DNA of 10,226 bases from Larix sibirica (Eukaryota > Streptophyta > Pinopsida > Pinales > Pinaceae). Shown piece by piece: positions 1 to 8,060 of the stretch. Position numbers and translations under genes: made by a program. The notes under the pieces were generated by a model. It had not been told where the DNA came from. It did no database searches and saw nothing but the letters and a program-made list of their open reading frames with translations. Position 1 is the first letter of the stretch. Each line of letters opens with the position of its first letter. Location: assembly GCA_004151065.3 (NCBI GenBank), contig NWUY0300015676.1, forward strand, positions 19,825-30,050, read 5' to 3'.

Positions 1-3000
1 TGGTTCAGTGAACAGGCTCGGGGGTCCTAAGGCAAGTAATTTGGCTGTATTCGGAAGAAGGTTGGGTGGAACGGGATCCTTTGGATGTTTGTCACCCTCT
101 GATTTTAACAGGTTTTCATTGTGTTGTCTTATTTACCTTCTGTCATATTAGTTTTCTGAATGATTAAAAATTCTGAACTGTTATCTATTTCAGAAAATTA
201 TTTTAACTGCTAGATTGAAAGTTCATATTCTGATTGAATGTAGTATGAATGAATGAAATACTCCCTGTATCTTTCCACACACTGTTGATTGTTGTACTCT
301 AGTACAAAGGAGTTAAATTTATAAACAGATCAACATGATTGAAAATATTTTAATTAGAATTTGTTTTTCTATTCTGGATTTAAATTGGTAAAATACTTCC
401 TATTTATTTGACTAGACTTTTATTTCAATTATGGAAATAGCTGTACTATATAGGTCTGAAATATAGTTTACTTACGGTCAACAAAATTATATTCCTAGAC
501 AGAACTATGAAACAAACCCTGGAATATTATTACAATTTCCTAGTTAGGTTAAGTACTATATACTATATAGTAATGTTACAAGTATCATTTCTATTATATA
601 TGAACATTCAGGTCTCGAGCCTTAGTCAAAATAGATTTCTCCTCAAACTTTTCATCTAACAAATTAACTCTATATTCACTTACTCCTTATATATATGCTA
701 ACATACTATTGCCATAAAAAAAGTAATACGAACTTAACAATGTTTTACAAACATTATAGGACAGGTCAAACTTCTTAAATAAATACAAAAAGCGTTATCG
801 AAGTTTAACCCTAGTATGTTCCAGTTTTACCTCAAACCTTTGCATTATTATTATTTTTATATTACTGATTAATATTTGTACAATTAAAATTTAAATCAAA
901 GACTTAGTTCTGGAAAAATGTATTATACAAATATCAACTGCAGAAATAAAATTCTATTAAGGGTAAAACCCTGTATTTACGCATGAGTTCCAGAACTGAA
1001 AAGAAAATTTACTCATAACACTGTATTCTTCAACAGAACGAGTTCGAGCCTTGATAGAGGGATTTCCCAGATACAAACTAATCACCTCAATATAATTACA
1101 ATGAGGAAATGTAAAGGAGTAATACAAGGTCCGGGTTCGAGACCTGTAAGGGCTCACCCAAATGGGTCATTGAGACATTATGATTAGCATCACTAAAAAA
1201 CAAAACAAATCTCTTACGAGCTCAGCTCAGAGATCAAATTAACAAATTATACAAATAAACCTTTAATCAAGTTTTGCAATGGAGCTGTAAAGACTCCAAT
1301 CCTTTTTTTATCATATAGTAAGTCAAATAAATATTTTAAAGAGTTTGGACTTGGTCCATTCCTTCATCGCCACCATGATCAAAGTCGAGCGAAGCCATAA
1401 GTTCGGCAGGCTCACACCCGTGGTTGTTTTAATTAAAAACATTATGAATAACCTAGTAAAACCAGCACAGAGTTTTAAGTTGGGGCTTCGCCCAGTACCA
1501 TCCATTGCATTATAAAAACCTTAACCTGTCTTTCCAAATACTTAAAAACTTAGCAGAGGCTAACCAAACGATGAGGCACGGTAAATTTATCATATTGCTG
1601 AATACTATTGATTATTTTTCTTTCTTTGATTTACAGTCAAAATCAAATTTAAGGGCTCGGGACTAAACCCTTTTTAAAACCATATATCAACCCTTTAACA
1701 TTTTAAACGAAACTGTACAGTAACAAATAGTAAATAGAGGGTATACGTAATGACTGACATGATGCCGATAACTCTTTTAAATTTTTTAAAATAGTAACAG
1801 GGTCATTTTCATGCCCAGCAAGTAAAAACACAAAAATGACGAGCACAACGTTAAACCCTAACAATCCAAGCATCCATTACAACCAAAGTAACCTTTGTTT
1901 AAACTAAGCCGAGAATGCCTCAAGTCAAAGCTACAGGGTATCAAACCCATTGCGAAATTCTTTTACATTCTGCCAAATGGCGTAAACAATGTCCAAACAA
2001 AACGGTAAGAGTAAACACAGTTACATCTGCAACTCGACGAAGTTACGAAGACCATAACCCTTGCCCAACACACCATTCTTTTATGTGTCACTTAATGGGA
2101 GTCCAGGGATAACTGCCTGAAGCTTACCATAATGCATTTGCACCATCCTTACAGGAGGAGACCACCACTACACCCACAAAGCTCTGTATTGTAGCGAAAC
2201 TTGGCACTCTCTTTCACCACAAAAAAAACGAAAAGTTAGATACTATAAATTACGTTAACGAATTAAACTTAACTCTGTTGAATGACGAAACCGGGGATGA
2301 AGTTTACCTTCTTAATGTTTAAGTTGCAGAGCTTGTAAACACAGACCCACGATCAAAACCTTGAGCAAAGGAGCAACCAAACCCTAGCTTCTCGGAATCC
2401 TGTCGGCCTCTATGCCGAGCCAAAAACTGAATAATGAAAAAGGCATGAGTTAAAACTGAAGGTCATTGTTTTACGACTTGGGTTCTTCACAGGTTTCAAG
2501 GCTAACACGTGATCAACACCACAAGGATCTCCACATGGGAATCCACTAAGAGCTGGAGATTAAATGGCATTAATGCTACTACCCTGTCGAATTAACCCTG
2601 TCACCCATCAACCATAAATTCGACACCAACTCTATAATCCACGTTGCCTTTGTTTGATTTCCATGATGCATTACAACTATATGAAACCATTTTACACGAT
2701 ACAAGAATTACAATCATGAGTATGGGATTCCAATCCCATCACCTCAAACAACCCTTGCAAAGAAATGTATAAAGTTAGACATAGTTTCGTATCAACGTAA
2801 GTATCAAAGTCAAAACCATAACTTGTAGTTAGCATGGTGGACTTAGTATAAATCTTTGGCTCTTAGTATAATTAATTAGGTTGATACATGCACCTTAACG
2901 CCAAAGATATGAACACATATAAGCATTTTATCCTTAGTTATAATGCTAGGGTATAAACAATTGTTTTACAATAGTATGAAGGTTATGAATTAATAGTTAT

Positions 3001-3668
3001 GAAATAAACAATTATATAAACCTTGCTATATATATTTGGAGCAAAAGATCTTTAAGATTTATAATAGTAATGTATAAATGGTGGAGTCATTTAAGAGGTT
3101 ATTTCTAGAACAAAAGGTATCGTAAATATTTATCCTTAAAACCAAAAACGTTACACGAATCAATCTAAGATCAAGACTTAATCTTGTTCTCCAACCTTGA
3201 ATAACTGGGATAAAACTCTCACCTGTGAACCTGTCATAGTAAAAGTAAGTACATTAGCTATTGAAAGCTAAGTAAGCCTTGCGTCATCCATAGGACTCCT
3301 TCCAAAGAAAAAACAAACTATCAGCATGCATTTTGATTAAATAAATAAAAAGGGGCTTACATAAACATTAAAAAGACGACAGTTAGTGCCTTCCAGAAGT
3401 GAAGATTTTAGTCGCAGAAATGCACTATTTAAAATACGACTTAAAATACATCAAAATACATTACGAAATAGTTAAAAAAATGCAGCTAACAGCCTCCTAA
3501 CATAATTAAACAAGTTGACGACAGTTAATGAATAAGTATGTGTTGTCTTAAACATAACTAAATTGTTATCAGTGATATTCTTATCAATATCTTACGATGC
3601 ACGTACAAACATTAGCATTAAATGCTGCATATAATTTTTTTTTTTTTGTAAATTTTGGGGATGTTACA
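1..3668 (+). mobile_element. LTR-like AT-rich region ending in an LTR 3' terminus; left boundary unknown
   Basis: The right end is well supported: a run of 13 T (3635-3647), then TTTTGGGGATGTTACA, with the terminal CA at 3667-3668 and a PBS three bases further on. Plant Ty3/Gypsy LTRs commonly start TGTAAC and end GTTACA. I found no matching TGTAAC start on the + strand to the left, so the LTR either begins outside the window, is truncated, or has a diverged start. Possible LTR signals are a TATA-like CTATATATATTTGG near 3027-3040 and overlapping AATAAA signals at 3340-3349. No gag, protease or polymerase reading was found in 1-3668 on either strand, which fits LTR or intron sequence. It is not shown that the whole 3.7 kb belongs to one element; the left 2-3 kb could be ordinary intron sequence or other repeats. 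Confidence 0.5.
2722..2739. repeat. 18-bp perfect hairpin
   Basis: ATGGGATT (2722-2729) and AATCCCAT (2732-2739) are exact reverse complements around a CC spacer. It lies inside the presumed LTR or intron sequence and has no assigned function. Confidence 0.5.
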
Positions 3669-3670
3669 TG

Positions 3671-3682
3671 TGGTATCAGAGC
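3671..3682 (+). other. Retrotransposon primer-binding site (initiator tRNA-Met)
   Basis: TGGTATCAGAGC is the standard plant LTR-retrotransposon PBS, complementary to the 3' end of cytosolic initiator tRNA-Met, where minus-strand DNA synthesis is primed. It stands three bases after the LTR-terminal CA, the usual spacing. It fixes the element's orientation as + and predicts gag-pol to the right. Instead the sequence meets the APC2 exon 333 bases later, so the interior is deleted. This PBS occurs in Copia and in several Gypsy lineages; the GTTACA ending favours Gypsy but does not prove it. Confidence 0.85.
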
Positions 3683-4015
3683 GCAAGTTCAAACTCTAGG
3701 CCTGAAAGTGGCCCAACTCGCGCAAACAAAATTCAGCACNTTTACATTGACTCTTTCAATGACTTACATTATTAATTACATCAATGACATCTCCCGAAGG
3801 AGGAATACAATAATACAATAGACAAGTACAAGTAGAATATCTTCCACAGTTACATTTCTTTAACATTTTGAAGAAAAAACAGGTCATACCCATAAAGGGA
3901 CCAGTATATTGCCACATGACTAGTGTACTCCTCATAAAGCTCTCGTGAATTCATTGAAATTATTAAAAAATAATGCAATTTTAGATGAACTGAAGGAATA
4001 ACTAATCAAACTTAC
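3683..4015 (-). other. 5' end of APC2 intron 1, with retroelement leader remnant and one ambiguous base
   Basis: The right side is the start of the intron on the - strand: the donor GTAAGT begins at 4015 directly after the last exon codon. The left side, following the PBS, is probably untranslated leader of the retroelement. An undetermined base at 3740 falls between the two, so the join may reflect assembly uncertainty. No exon or protein motif was seen. CTCCCGAAGGAGG at about 3791-3803 is a short imperfect inverted repeat. Confidence 0.6.
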
Positions 4016-4237
4016 CTCGAGAGCTTGGAGAAAGTAATCGACCACAAGAGACCCTAGTCCATACTCCAACAGCCCATTAACAGATCCAATAAAATCATCC
4101 TCAAAAGAACTGATGTCTTCAAATTTAACAATATTATCTGTGGTCTCGCAGAAAGTCTGCCATTTCTGGACCACATCGCCAATGAGATTGATATCCATGG
4201 ATTCCAAGGGCCCAGATATGTCCATGTCCACTGCCAT
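4016..4237 (-). CDS. APC2: First coding exon of anaphase-promoting complex subunit 2 (partial gene)
   Basis: APC2 is the cullin-family scaffold of the anaphase-promoting complex. It holds the RING subunit APC11 and supports ubiquitination of cyclins and securin in the cell cycle. This exon encodes 74 residues: the ATG is at 4235-4237, an in-frame TGA lies upstream at 4256-4258, and the exon ends in GAG followed by the donor GTAAGT (phase 0). Residues 59-74, YGLGSLVVDYFLQALE, match the segment I recall from the N-terminus of Arabidopsis APC2 (pattern YGLxSLVxDxFLxxLE). The preceding acidic, helical stretch (residues 38-58, including FEDDFIGSV) also fits. Two other in-frame ATGs (4223-4225 and 4196-4198) could act as starts. 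The frame is intact. The family is roughly 850-900 residues, so over 90% of the protein, including the cullin domain, lies beyond the window to the left; I found no exon 2 in 1-4015. Identification is from memory of the family, not a search. Confidence 0.8.
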
Positions 4238-4391
4238 ACTTATACCCAATCCCAATCACTGATCAATCCAATCTGTATTCAGAAATTCAATGCCTAGGCC
4301 CGGGGAACCGTAATTAGATATCAATACAGTTCTAATGATATACACGCATATATTCTTCCTATCACTTTTCGAAATAGTACCACAATCGAAC
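4238..4391 (-). promoter_or_regulatory. APC2 5' leader between upstream ORF and start codon
   Basis: This stretch directly precedes the APC2 ATG on the - strand and has no long open frame of its own in the APC2 phase (stop at 4256-4258). It is inferred to be transcribed leader. The exact transcription start cannot be read from the sequence. Confidence 0.5.
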
Positions 4392-4466
4392 TCAATCGAG
4401 CTCGGCCATTGTTGCAAAATATTTCCAGATAAACCCTTCGCCCTGTTTTTCTAGGGCTGCCCGCAT
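4392..4466 (-). promoter_or_regulatory. 24-codon upstream ORF in the APC2 leader
   Basis: ATG at 4464-4466 reads 24 codons to TGA at 4392-4394. The frame differs from APC2, and the uORF ends 154 bases before the APC2 ATG. The peptide begins MRAALEKQGEGF. An internal ATG in a favourable context (ACAATGGCC) near its end would give a five-codon product. The same frame is open upstream to about 4560 without an ATG. If the transcript starts upstream of 4466, the uORF could lower APC2 translation. It may equally be chance in this GC-richer stretch. Confidence 0.4.
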
Positions 4467-4700
4467 GGCAGAGACCTGGATTACGCTGAAACTCGGCAAT
4501 ACTTCCCACGCAATTTCAAACCAACCGCCGAACCCGGCTTCGCGGATTAAAGAGGAGCAAATTCATTAATGTGTACGTTGAACCTACATTAATCACACTG
4601 GTCGGTAATAGATAGCAAGGTAGTGTTAGAGAAGAAAAAAGTTTTACCGGCTCGTCCTTTCAAGTTTCAAGGATGTGTGAACGCAGTGGCCAACTCTAAT
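4467..4700 (-). promoter_or_regulatory. APC2: Probable APC2 promoter and transcription start region
   Basis: This is the sequence immediately upstream of the APC2 leader on the - strand. It holds a GC-rich patch at about 4523-4545, an inverted repeat ATTAATGT/ACATTAAT (4565-4572 and 4586-4593), and a pyrimidine tract on the - strand (CTTTTTTCTTCTCTAAC, about 4625-4641) resembling the Y-patch of plant core promoters. I see no convincing TATA box. The assignment rests mainly on position. Confidence 0.35.
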
Positions 4701-5045
4701 GCTTAAAAAGATTTGGTGTTGGTCAATAAAATTCAAATCTCCCGTTAAGTCATACTGTGTTAATGTAATGTAAAGTTAGAGTTTTTAAATCAATTAATGA
4801 AAAGAAAGTTATAGGAGAATTGTGAAAATTGTTAAATTGAAGGTTTTTAATGGGTCTATTAAAAAAGAAATTATTAATAATAAAATATAGTGAAAATCGT
4901 TAAAATTAGGATTTTTTAGAGCATCCTTCCAAATCAATTATAAGTAAAATTATTGATAAAAGTTATTTTTAAAATTAGATAAATCATAAAAAAATATTGT
5001 GAAAAGTTTTACTATTAAAAGTATGTATCCTAGATGGGGTGAGAA
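4701..5045. other. AT-rich intergenic sequence without genes
   Basis: No coding signal was found on either strand. A weak imperfect direct repeat based on TGAAAATTGTTAAATT occurs at about 4823 and again at about 4891. The rest is A/T runs. Confidence 0.5.
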
Positions 5046-5089
5046 GGATAGGTGGCATCATTGTTAGGGATAGGTGGCATCATTGTTGA
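5046..5089. repeat. 22-bp tandem duplication, two copies
   Basis: Copies at 5046-5067 and 5068-5089 share their first 20 bases exactly (GGATAGGTGGCATCATTGTT) and differ only in the last two. This looks like a recent local duplication at the left edge of the relic coding region. Confidence 0.85.
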
Positions 5090-5442
5090 CAAATGCATTA
5101 TGGAGTGTGTGGAAGATACGAGGGAGGGACTGTTGATGGACATGAGTCATTATGGCTCAAACACCTCACCTTAAGCATAACTATGATAGCTTGCTTGGGA
5201 ATCAAAGGGTATAGTAAGCTAGACCTGAGCATGACTCTAGCCATTGTGGAGGGACAAACTAGTGATTTCGAGTTTGTTTGTGTGGTGACTAGTGAGGGGA
5301 AATGTAGCTTGGACTTTCGGATTCAACTGTCAATATGTAGGGGGCAAGATAACCCATGCTAATGGTGGTGCTTTGAGGATGTCCCATGAGAGGCTTGGAC
5401 AAATCAGAATTGACTTGGGATCTTGTTTGGTGGGAGCTATAG
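5090..5442 (+). other. Relic sequence left of the decayed ORF, no identifiable gene
   Basis: Several overlapping short frames are open on the + strand, but none shows a family motif and the frames contradict each other. The base composition (more G, fewer long A/T runs) resembles the decayed coding region to the right, so it may be an eroded part of the same gene or element. I do not claim a protein here. Confidence 0.3.
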
Positions 5443-5509
5443 TTGGTTGGTGGTTTGAACTCTTCTACAACACATAGAGGGTTTGGGCTTTGGTTTGGTG
5501 GGAGCTATA
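5426..5509. repeat. 16-bp exact direct repeat, 68 bp apart
   Basis: TTTGGTGGGAGCTATA occurs at 5426-5441 and 5494-5509. The offset of 68 is not a multiple of three, so the copies are read in different frames. That fits a small duplication having broken an earlier reading frame. Confidence 0.8.
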
Positions 5510-5982
5510 TTGGTTTAATTGGGAACACTTGCAAGTTGGGAGTATGGATGAAGAGAGAAGATGATGTGGAGGGGGCCTAGGAGGTTGGTAAGGGGGCTCA
5601 AAGGGGTCGCTTGCGATACTGCAAAGGCTCAATGTAGCATGGTGTGGGGTTGTTTTGGGCTAAGTAGAAGGATCCCATAACCAAGGCCCTTACAACAACC
5701 TAACATGCTTAGCTTTTTGAGAAGGTCAAGCATGAGGTGGAAAGCATAGAAAAAAGGGTGAGGCTAAAAAGAGGTTATATCTCTAGTGATAAAATGGATG
5801 AAGAAATCACCCCTTGGCTTCCTGACATTGATTTCTCAAGGAGCAAGGAGACAAAATATTCCAAGATAGTGGACTTGCTTTGGCATATCAAAGAGTTTGT
5901 GGCATCGGTTATGGAGCAAAAAGGCAATGAAAACAATGAACTTCTCAATAGGTTGGACGAAGTATATAGTAAATATGGGTAA
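5443..5982 (+). pseudogene. Decayed coding region for an unidentified charged protein
   Basis: One + frame reads through 180 codons with internal stops at 5578, 5635, 5665, 5701 and 5710 and ends in TAA at 5980-5982. Between stops the reading looks protein-like: KDPITKALTTT before the stop at 5701, and after the last stop 89 uninterrupted codons rich in Lys and Glu, with ITPWLPDIDF, KYSKIVDLLWHIKEFVASVM and ELLNRLDEVYSKYG. The last part is predicted helical and could form a coiled coil. There is no ATG at the head of the open part. All five internal stops are TAG or TAA, each one C-to-T change from a Gln codon, as in a methylated, silenced repeat. A splice-acceptor-like TGCTTAG at 5706-5712 offers another reading, a single exon starting at 5713. 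I do not recognise the family; a retroelement gag-like protein or a lineage-specific host gene are both possible. Confidence 0.5.
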
Positions 5983-6010
5983 TGTCATTTAGGGTTCGTA
6001 AGTTATCTGT

Positions 6011-6133
6011 AAAAAGGAAGCTAGTGGAGATGTAGAATAAGAGGATGCAAAATGGGCAACAATGAGGGCAACAGAGAAGAAACAAGAAGTTGATGTTTCG
6101 GTAGTAGCTTCAAAGGAAGTAGCTTGAGCTCAT
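6011..6133 (+). pseudogene. Possible frameshifted continuation of the unidentified relic
   Basis: In a different + frame from the preceding stretch, about 40 codons read KKEASGDVE, one stop (TAA, 6038-6040), EDAKWATMRATEKKQEVDV and VVASKEVA before TGA. The charged composition matches the region upstream, suggesting one original reading frame now broken by an indel near 5983-6010. The evidence is composition only, with no family motif. Confidence 0.3.
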
Positions 6134-6501
6134 GGGCAAAAGATTATCCCCCCATCATCATTTATGTGGATTTTGACTCCCAAGAATGACTACCAAACCT
6201 CATTGTTTTGTTTTCTTCCAAATTTATATTATAGTTATGTTTTAAGCCCTTTAGGTATTTGTTTTAAAATCTGAGAGTTTTTGTTAGGGTCAGGTTTCAA
6301 ACACATAAGGATGTTGTTATGGTCTTTGATTTGTTTTTAATATTTGTAAGTTCTCAAACAATTACCCATAGGGGAATGACATGGCTTGAGAAAGACCATA
6401 ATATTTTTGACAACCAATTGTTTGTCCCTCCTATGCATTGGCCACAATTTGTGGTGTTTGTAAACTTTCTTGTATATTATAATAGATGAATTTAGCTAAA
6501 T
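6134..6501. other. Non-coding AT-rich stretch
   Basis: T-rich sequence between the relic ORF and the microsatellite. No coding, RNA or repeat-end signal was seen on either strand. Confidence 0.4.
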
Positions 6502-6521
6502 CACACACACACACACACACA
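6502..6521. repeat. (CA)10 microsatellite
   Basis: Ten uninterrupted CA units. It is a candidate length-polymorphic marker and lies 32 bases to the right-hand side's start of the LINE remnant at 6554. Confidence 0.95.
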
Positions 6522-6553
6522 TTAGACATTTGAGTGTTTTCTTTTAAATAAGA

Positions 6554-6943
6554 CTAGCTTTGATTTATCAAATTTTGAAGAAACTGTTAAGGAATTAATT
6601 GGTTTTCCATAATCTTGTTCTTTCTATGATCAAAGAGATTGGAGAGAAGCACTCCTAAATTTCCATAGTTTTGGTGAATTAATAGGCTATGAAGATCGTT
6701 AGCATTACAAATATTATGTGTAGGGCATTTTAAGATGAGGTGCTTTTATTCCTTCATCTTCTTAGTATCAAAAAGATGACAAATTTTGTCATCCCATAAC
6801 ATTTCATGACCTTTGATAATGATATCGTTGACTATAAAAGTAAAATGAAAATAAAAATACCAAACCATGTCCCTTGTAATATCTAATATAATTTTTATAT
6901 TGCGGGGAATCTTCACTTGATCCTTAAGAATGTGGTCTAAGCC
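6554..6943 (-). pseudogene. Non-LTR retrotransposon polymerase C-terminus (Cys/His region), degraded
   Basis: One - frame of 130 codons (6943 down to 6554) has only two internal stops (TAA starting at 6748 and 6589) before a terminal TAG. The core reads KICHLFDTKKMKE, stop, KHLILKCPTHNI. This matches the C-x2-C-x9-H-x4-C region found after the reverse-transcriptase domain of many LINE-type elements, typically written CxxC....EDExHxLLxCPxY. The first Cys (codon starting 6781), the His and the last Cys are kept at exact spacing. The second Cys is Phe (TGT to TTT), and one acidic codon has become TAA. Upstream residues (DITRDMVWYFYFHF) and the downstream helical stretch (LGVLLSNLFDHRKNKIM) fit the same region. 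The catalytic part of the polymerase is not visible. It lies on the opposite strand to the L1-like remnant at 7133-8060, so it is a separate insertion. Confidence 0.6.
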
Positions 6944-7132
6944 CTACACTCAAACCTCCATAAGTATGGTATGTTTCCTATAACTTCAATGTAATAGTAA
7001 TAAAAAAATGCATCACTAACTAAATATTTAGATTTAAATTATTTCTTAGGAATTGTCAAGTTGATTGGAGACATTTTCTTGTGGATGAGAATTGAGGAAA
7101 ATAAGATATTTTAAATATGTGCTCCTAATTCA
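6944..7132. other. Junction between two LINE remnants
   Basis: No motif links this stretch to either neighbour. It may contain further eroded coding sequence from one of them. Confidence 0.3.
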
Positions 7133-7357
7133 ATGAAACAAGGTTATGCCTTCATAGATGTCAAATCTAGAAACCAATATAGCTCCCCACAATTTGGTAT
7201 GGGGTGGTTGATAAATGAAAAAATTATTATCAAAAGTAGCCCTAAAGAGGAAGGGGTAGCAAGGCCCTCAAGATGTGGTGGGTGTTTGAAAAACGAAGAT
7301 GGTGCTTATCATATTCTTCTTCGATATGATTCAGTTGATCAATCATGGGAGACTTGA
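7133..7357 (+). pseudogene. L1-like LINE zinc-binding region (zf-RVT type) remnant
   Basis: The frame is open over 74 codons and then hits TGA. Near its end it reads RCGGCLKNEDGAYHILLRYDSVDQSW. (in two parts: RCGGCLKNEDGAYHILL, then RYDSVDQSW). This has the form C-x2-C-x8-H with a Trp following, as in the zinc-binding region after the reverse transcriptase of plant L1 elements. The Cys codons start at 7274 and 7283 and the His codon at 7310. The expected fourth ligand, Cys, is Tyr (codon TAT at 7325), one G-to-A change from TGT. The preceding NEKIIIKSSPKEEGVARPS also suits that context. Its distance from the RNase H remnant downstream (about 330 bases) and the shared strand support one element, on the usual RT, zinc region, RNase H order. 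No reverse-transcriptase core was found to the left. Confidence 0.5.
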
Positions 7358-7682
7358 AGTATAAAGGTCAATGGACATTATCTCCACAAGGCCCCCTATA
7401 AATTAAAACCCTTAAAGTAGGTTTGGAAAGTATCTTGTATTGTGGTTTAGGTTGAAAATAAAAATAGCATAAATTTTGAAATAAAAATAAAAATTAACAC
7501 ATCAATATGGGGGGTGGTGAAAAGAGTTATCATTGAAACACTCACGACCAAAATATGAAAGATCTCGAAGGAAATGTTCGAAAGACAAAACTAGATATCA
7601 AGATCACCACTCTTGAGCTTGCCCTTCATTTGGTTAAAGGATAGAATTTCAATTATCAAAAACATCAAAGCAAATAGAGTCC
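7358..7682 (+). other. Degraded spacer between the zinc region and RNase H domain of the L1-like element
   Basis: Short protein-like stretches (for example IWGVVKRVIIETLTT at about 7507-7552) are broken by stops and frameshifts. The length of about 108 codons equivalent is normal for this linker in plant L1 proteins. No independent gene is seen. Confidence 0.3.
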
Positions 7683-7689
7683 TCCTTAT

Positions 7690-8060
7690 GAAATCAAATT
7701 AAATTGGATTCTAACAAGGTATCCAAAGTTAACCTTGGCCCGACAAGATTATGTGGTATGTCTAAAACTCGCATGGATATGTTTTGGTAATTACATGTAA
7801 ATACTTGAGGCACTTGACATAGAAGTTATGGAGGTCCTAAAACTCAGATTTAAGGAAGTGATATTTGAAGGTGATTCTAAAGTGGTGATTAATCTCTTGA
7901 ATGACAAAGTTCTATCCTCATCTTAAGAAATGTTTGATAATATAGTTTTGTGTATTCATGAAATTAATGGTTTTTTCATGTATATATTTGCACATGTCAA
8001 AAGATCAATGAAATAGATAATTGACTAGCTCAAGAATAAGGTTGTATCATTAAAAAGCAA
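7690..8060 (+). pseudogene. L1-like LINE RNase H domain remnant (RVT_3 type)
   Basis: From 7801 one + frame contains FKEVIFEGDSKVVINLLND, the signature RNase H strand with its catalytic Asp (codon 7873-7875). About 40 codons later comes AHVKRSM, then a stop, then IID, stop, LKNKV, corresponding to the family's H(I/V)xRxxNxxADWLA ending. Stops lie at 7924 (TAA), 8014 (TAG) and 8026 (TAG); the last sits where Trp is expected and is one G-to-A change from TGG. Further left, 7695-7730 reads like the domain's start (KLN, then a degraded counterpart of FDGASKGNPG) in a shifted frame. In intact elements this domain degrades the RNA of the RNA:DNA hybrid. This copy is dead. The frame stays open after 8026 to 8280 without recognisable motifs. 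Confidence 0.65.

Noticed and set aside
1034-1144. GGTTCGAGACC (1134-1144) and GTTCGAGCC (about 1042) resemble a tRNA or SINE B box
   Set aside because: No A box at proper distance and no cloverleaf or acceptor stem can be formed; the T-arm pairing is incomplete.
957-1157. 66-codon open frame on the - strand
   Set aside because: No family motif, no splice or promoter context, and it lies in AT-rich LTR- or intron-like DNA. A TTTTCAG acceptor-like site followed by TTCTGG near 990-1003 was tested as APC2 exon 2 but hits a stop after about 13 codons and does not resemble the APC2 continuation.
1323-1505. 60-codon open frame on the - strand
   Set aside because: No recognisable protein features; composition fits LTR-type non-coding sequence.
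1915-2112. 65-codon + frame beginning MPQVKATGYQTHCE
   Set aside because: Cys and His are frequent, but with no zinc-finger spacing and no homologue that I know. It is isolated in non-coding repeat sequence, so more likely chance.
3597-3821. 74-codon + frame
   Set aside because: It crosses the T13 tract, the LTR end, the PBS and the ambiguous base, so it cannot be a gene.
4321-4509. 62-codon - frame in the APC2 leader
   Set aside because: Its start is not ATG, it overlaps the uORF in another frame, and it has no motif; best explained by the higher G+C of the leader.
5093-5477. Two overlapping + frames (5093-5362 and 5292-5477)
   Set aside because: They overlap in different frames, neither shows a motif, and the 16-bp repeat within them is frame-inconsistent. 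I treat them as relic sequence.
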